In this document: positions 63,953 through 64,000 of the stretch, in pieces
Layout: every line of letters begins with the position of its first letter
Position numbering within the stretch: position 1 is the first letter of the stretch
Assembly: GCA_011947345.1 (NCBI GenBank)
Contig: JAAVTG010000540.1
Location: 124,001-188,000 of the forward strand
DNA: 64,000 nucleotides
Source of the DNA: Phytophthora quininea
Taxonomy: Eukaryota > Oomycota > Peronosporomycetes > Peronosporales > Peronosporaceae
Direction of reading: 5' to 3'
The notes under the pieces: model-generated
Told to the model about the DNA's origin: nothing
The model's input: the letters and a program-made list of their open reading frames with translations, nothing else
The model's database searches: none
Position numbers and translations under genes: made by a program

Positions 63953-64000
63953 CCTGGTAGGTCACCAAGCAGCACGGTCACTAACCACAATCTCGAGCTC

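Overview
The window looks like nuclear DNA of an oomycete, most probably a Phytophthora-like plant pathogen. The evidence is a dense array of a bZIP-like gene family known from that group, a Crinkler (LFLAK-type) effector remnant, an RXLR-type effector remnant, oomycete initiator-type core promoters (TCATTYY plus CAWTTT-like) just upstream of start codons, introns of about 60 nt, and a typical oomycete mix of transposons (Helitron, MULE, pogo, PIF/Harbinger-type DDE, a tRNA-derived SINE, Fanzor). I see no rRNA, no intact tRNA and no CRISPR array.

Layout. 1-608: 3' end of a degenerate dioxygenase-like/C2H2 zinc-finger gene. 1480-8215 (minus): a decayed Helitron with DUF6570-like, HUH Rep and PIF1-type helicase parts. 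9846-50415: about 27 units of one paralogous family in both orientations. Each has an N-terminal FLADLxxFL motif, a bZIP-like basic region, a WRAIAxRQ coiled-coil segment and a START-like C-terminal half with a DETGW signature. Two more decayed copies lie in the inverted repeat further right. In total I count about ten intact genes, eight with one frameshift, one spliced divergent member, and ten fragments or pseudogenes. The family resembles proteins labelled 'M96 mating-specific protein family' in Phytophthora; that name is from memory and unchecked.

The array is interrupted by a broken Fanzor (eukaryotic TnpB-like) nuclease on the minus strand (24904-26459), with a second Fanzor C-terminal fragment facing the other way (about 26560-26820), then a Crinkler remnant (39899-41866), an RXLR-effector remnant (43571-43925), a SINE (43930-44163) and a small MULE (47829-48881). 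A 2,464-bp tandem duplication at 30957-35884 left a chimeric family gene at its junction.

50510-60131 is a large inverted repeat. Two arms of about 3.44 kb, each holding a GPI-anchored leishmanolysin-like (M8) metalloprotease and a decayed family gene, flank a 2.75-kb spacer with a broken LRR-like gene. 60330-62186 is a decayed pogo-type transposase and 62312-63952 an apparently open DDE_Tnp_4 (PIF/Harbinger-like) transposase.

The array genes are likely nuclear DNA-binding regulators that arose by repeated unequal exchange. Four share a promoter module (TCTGTTTCTACTC-like plus CTGGATATTT). The effectors, protease and transposons fit a gene-sparse, fast-evolving compartment of a pathogen genome.
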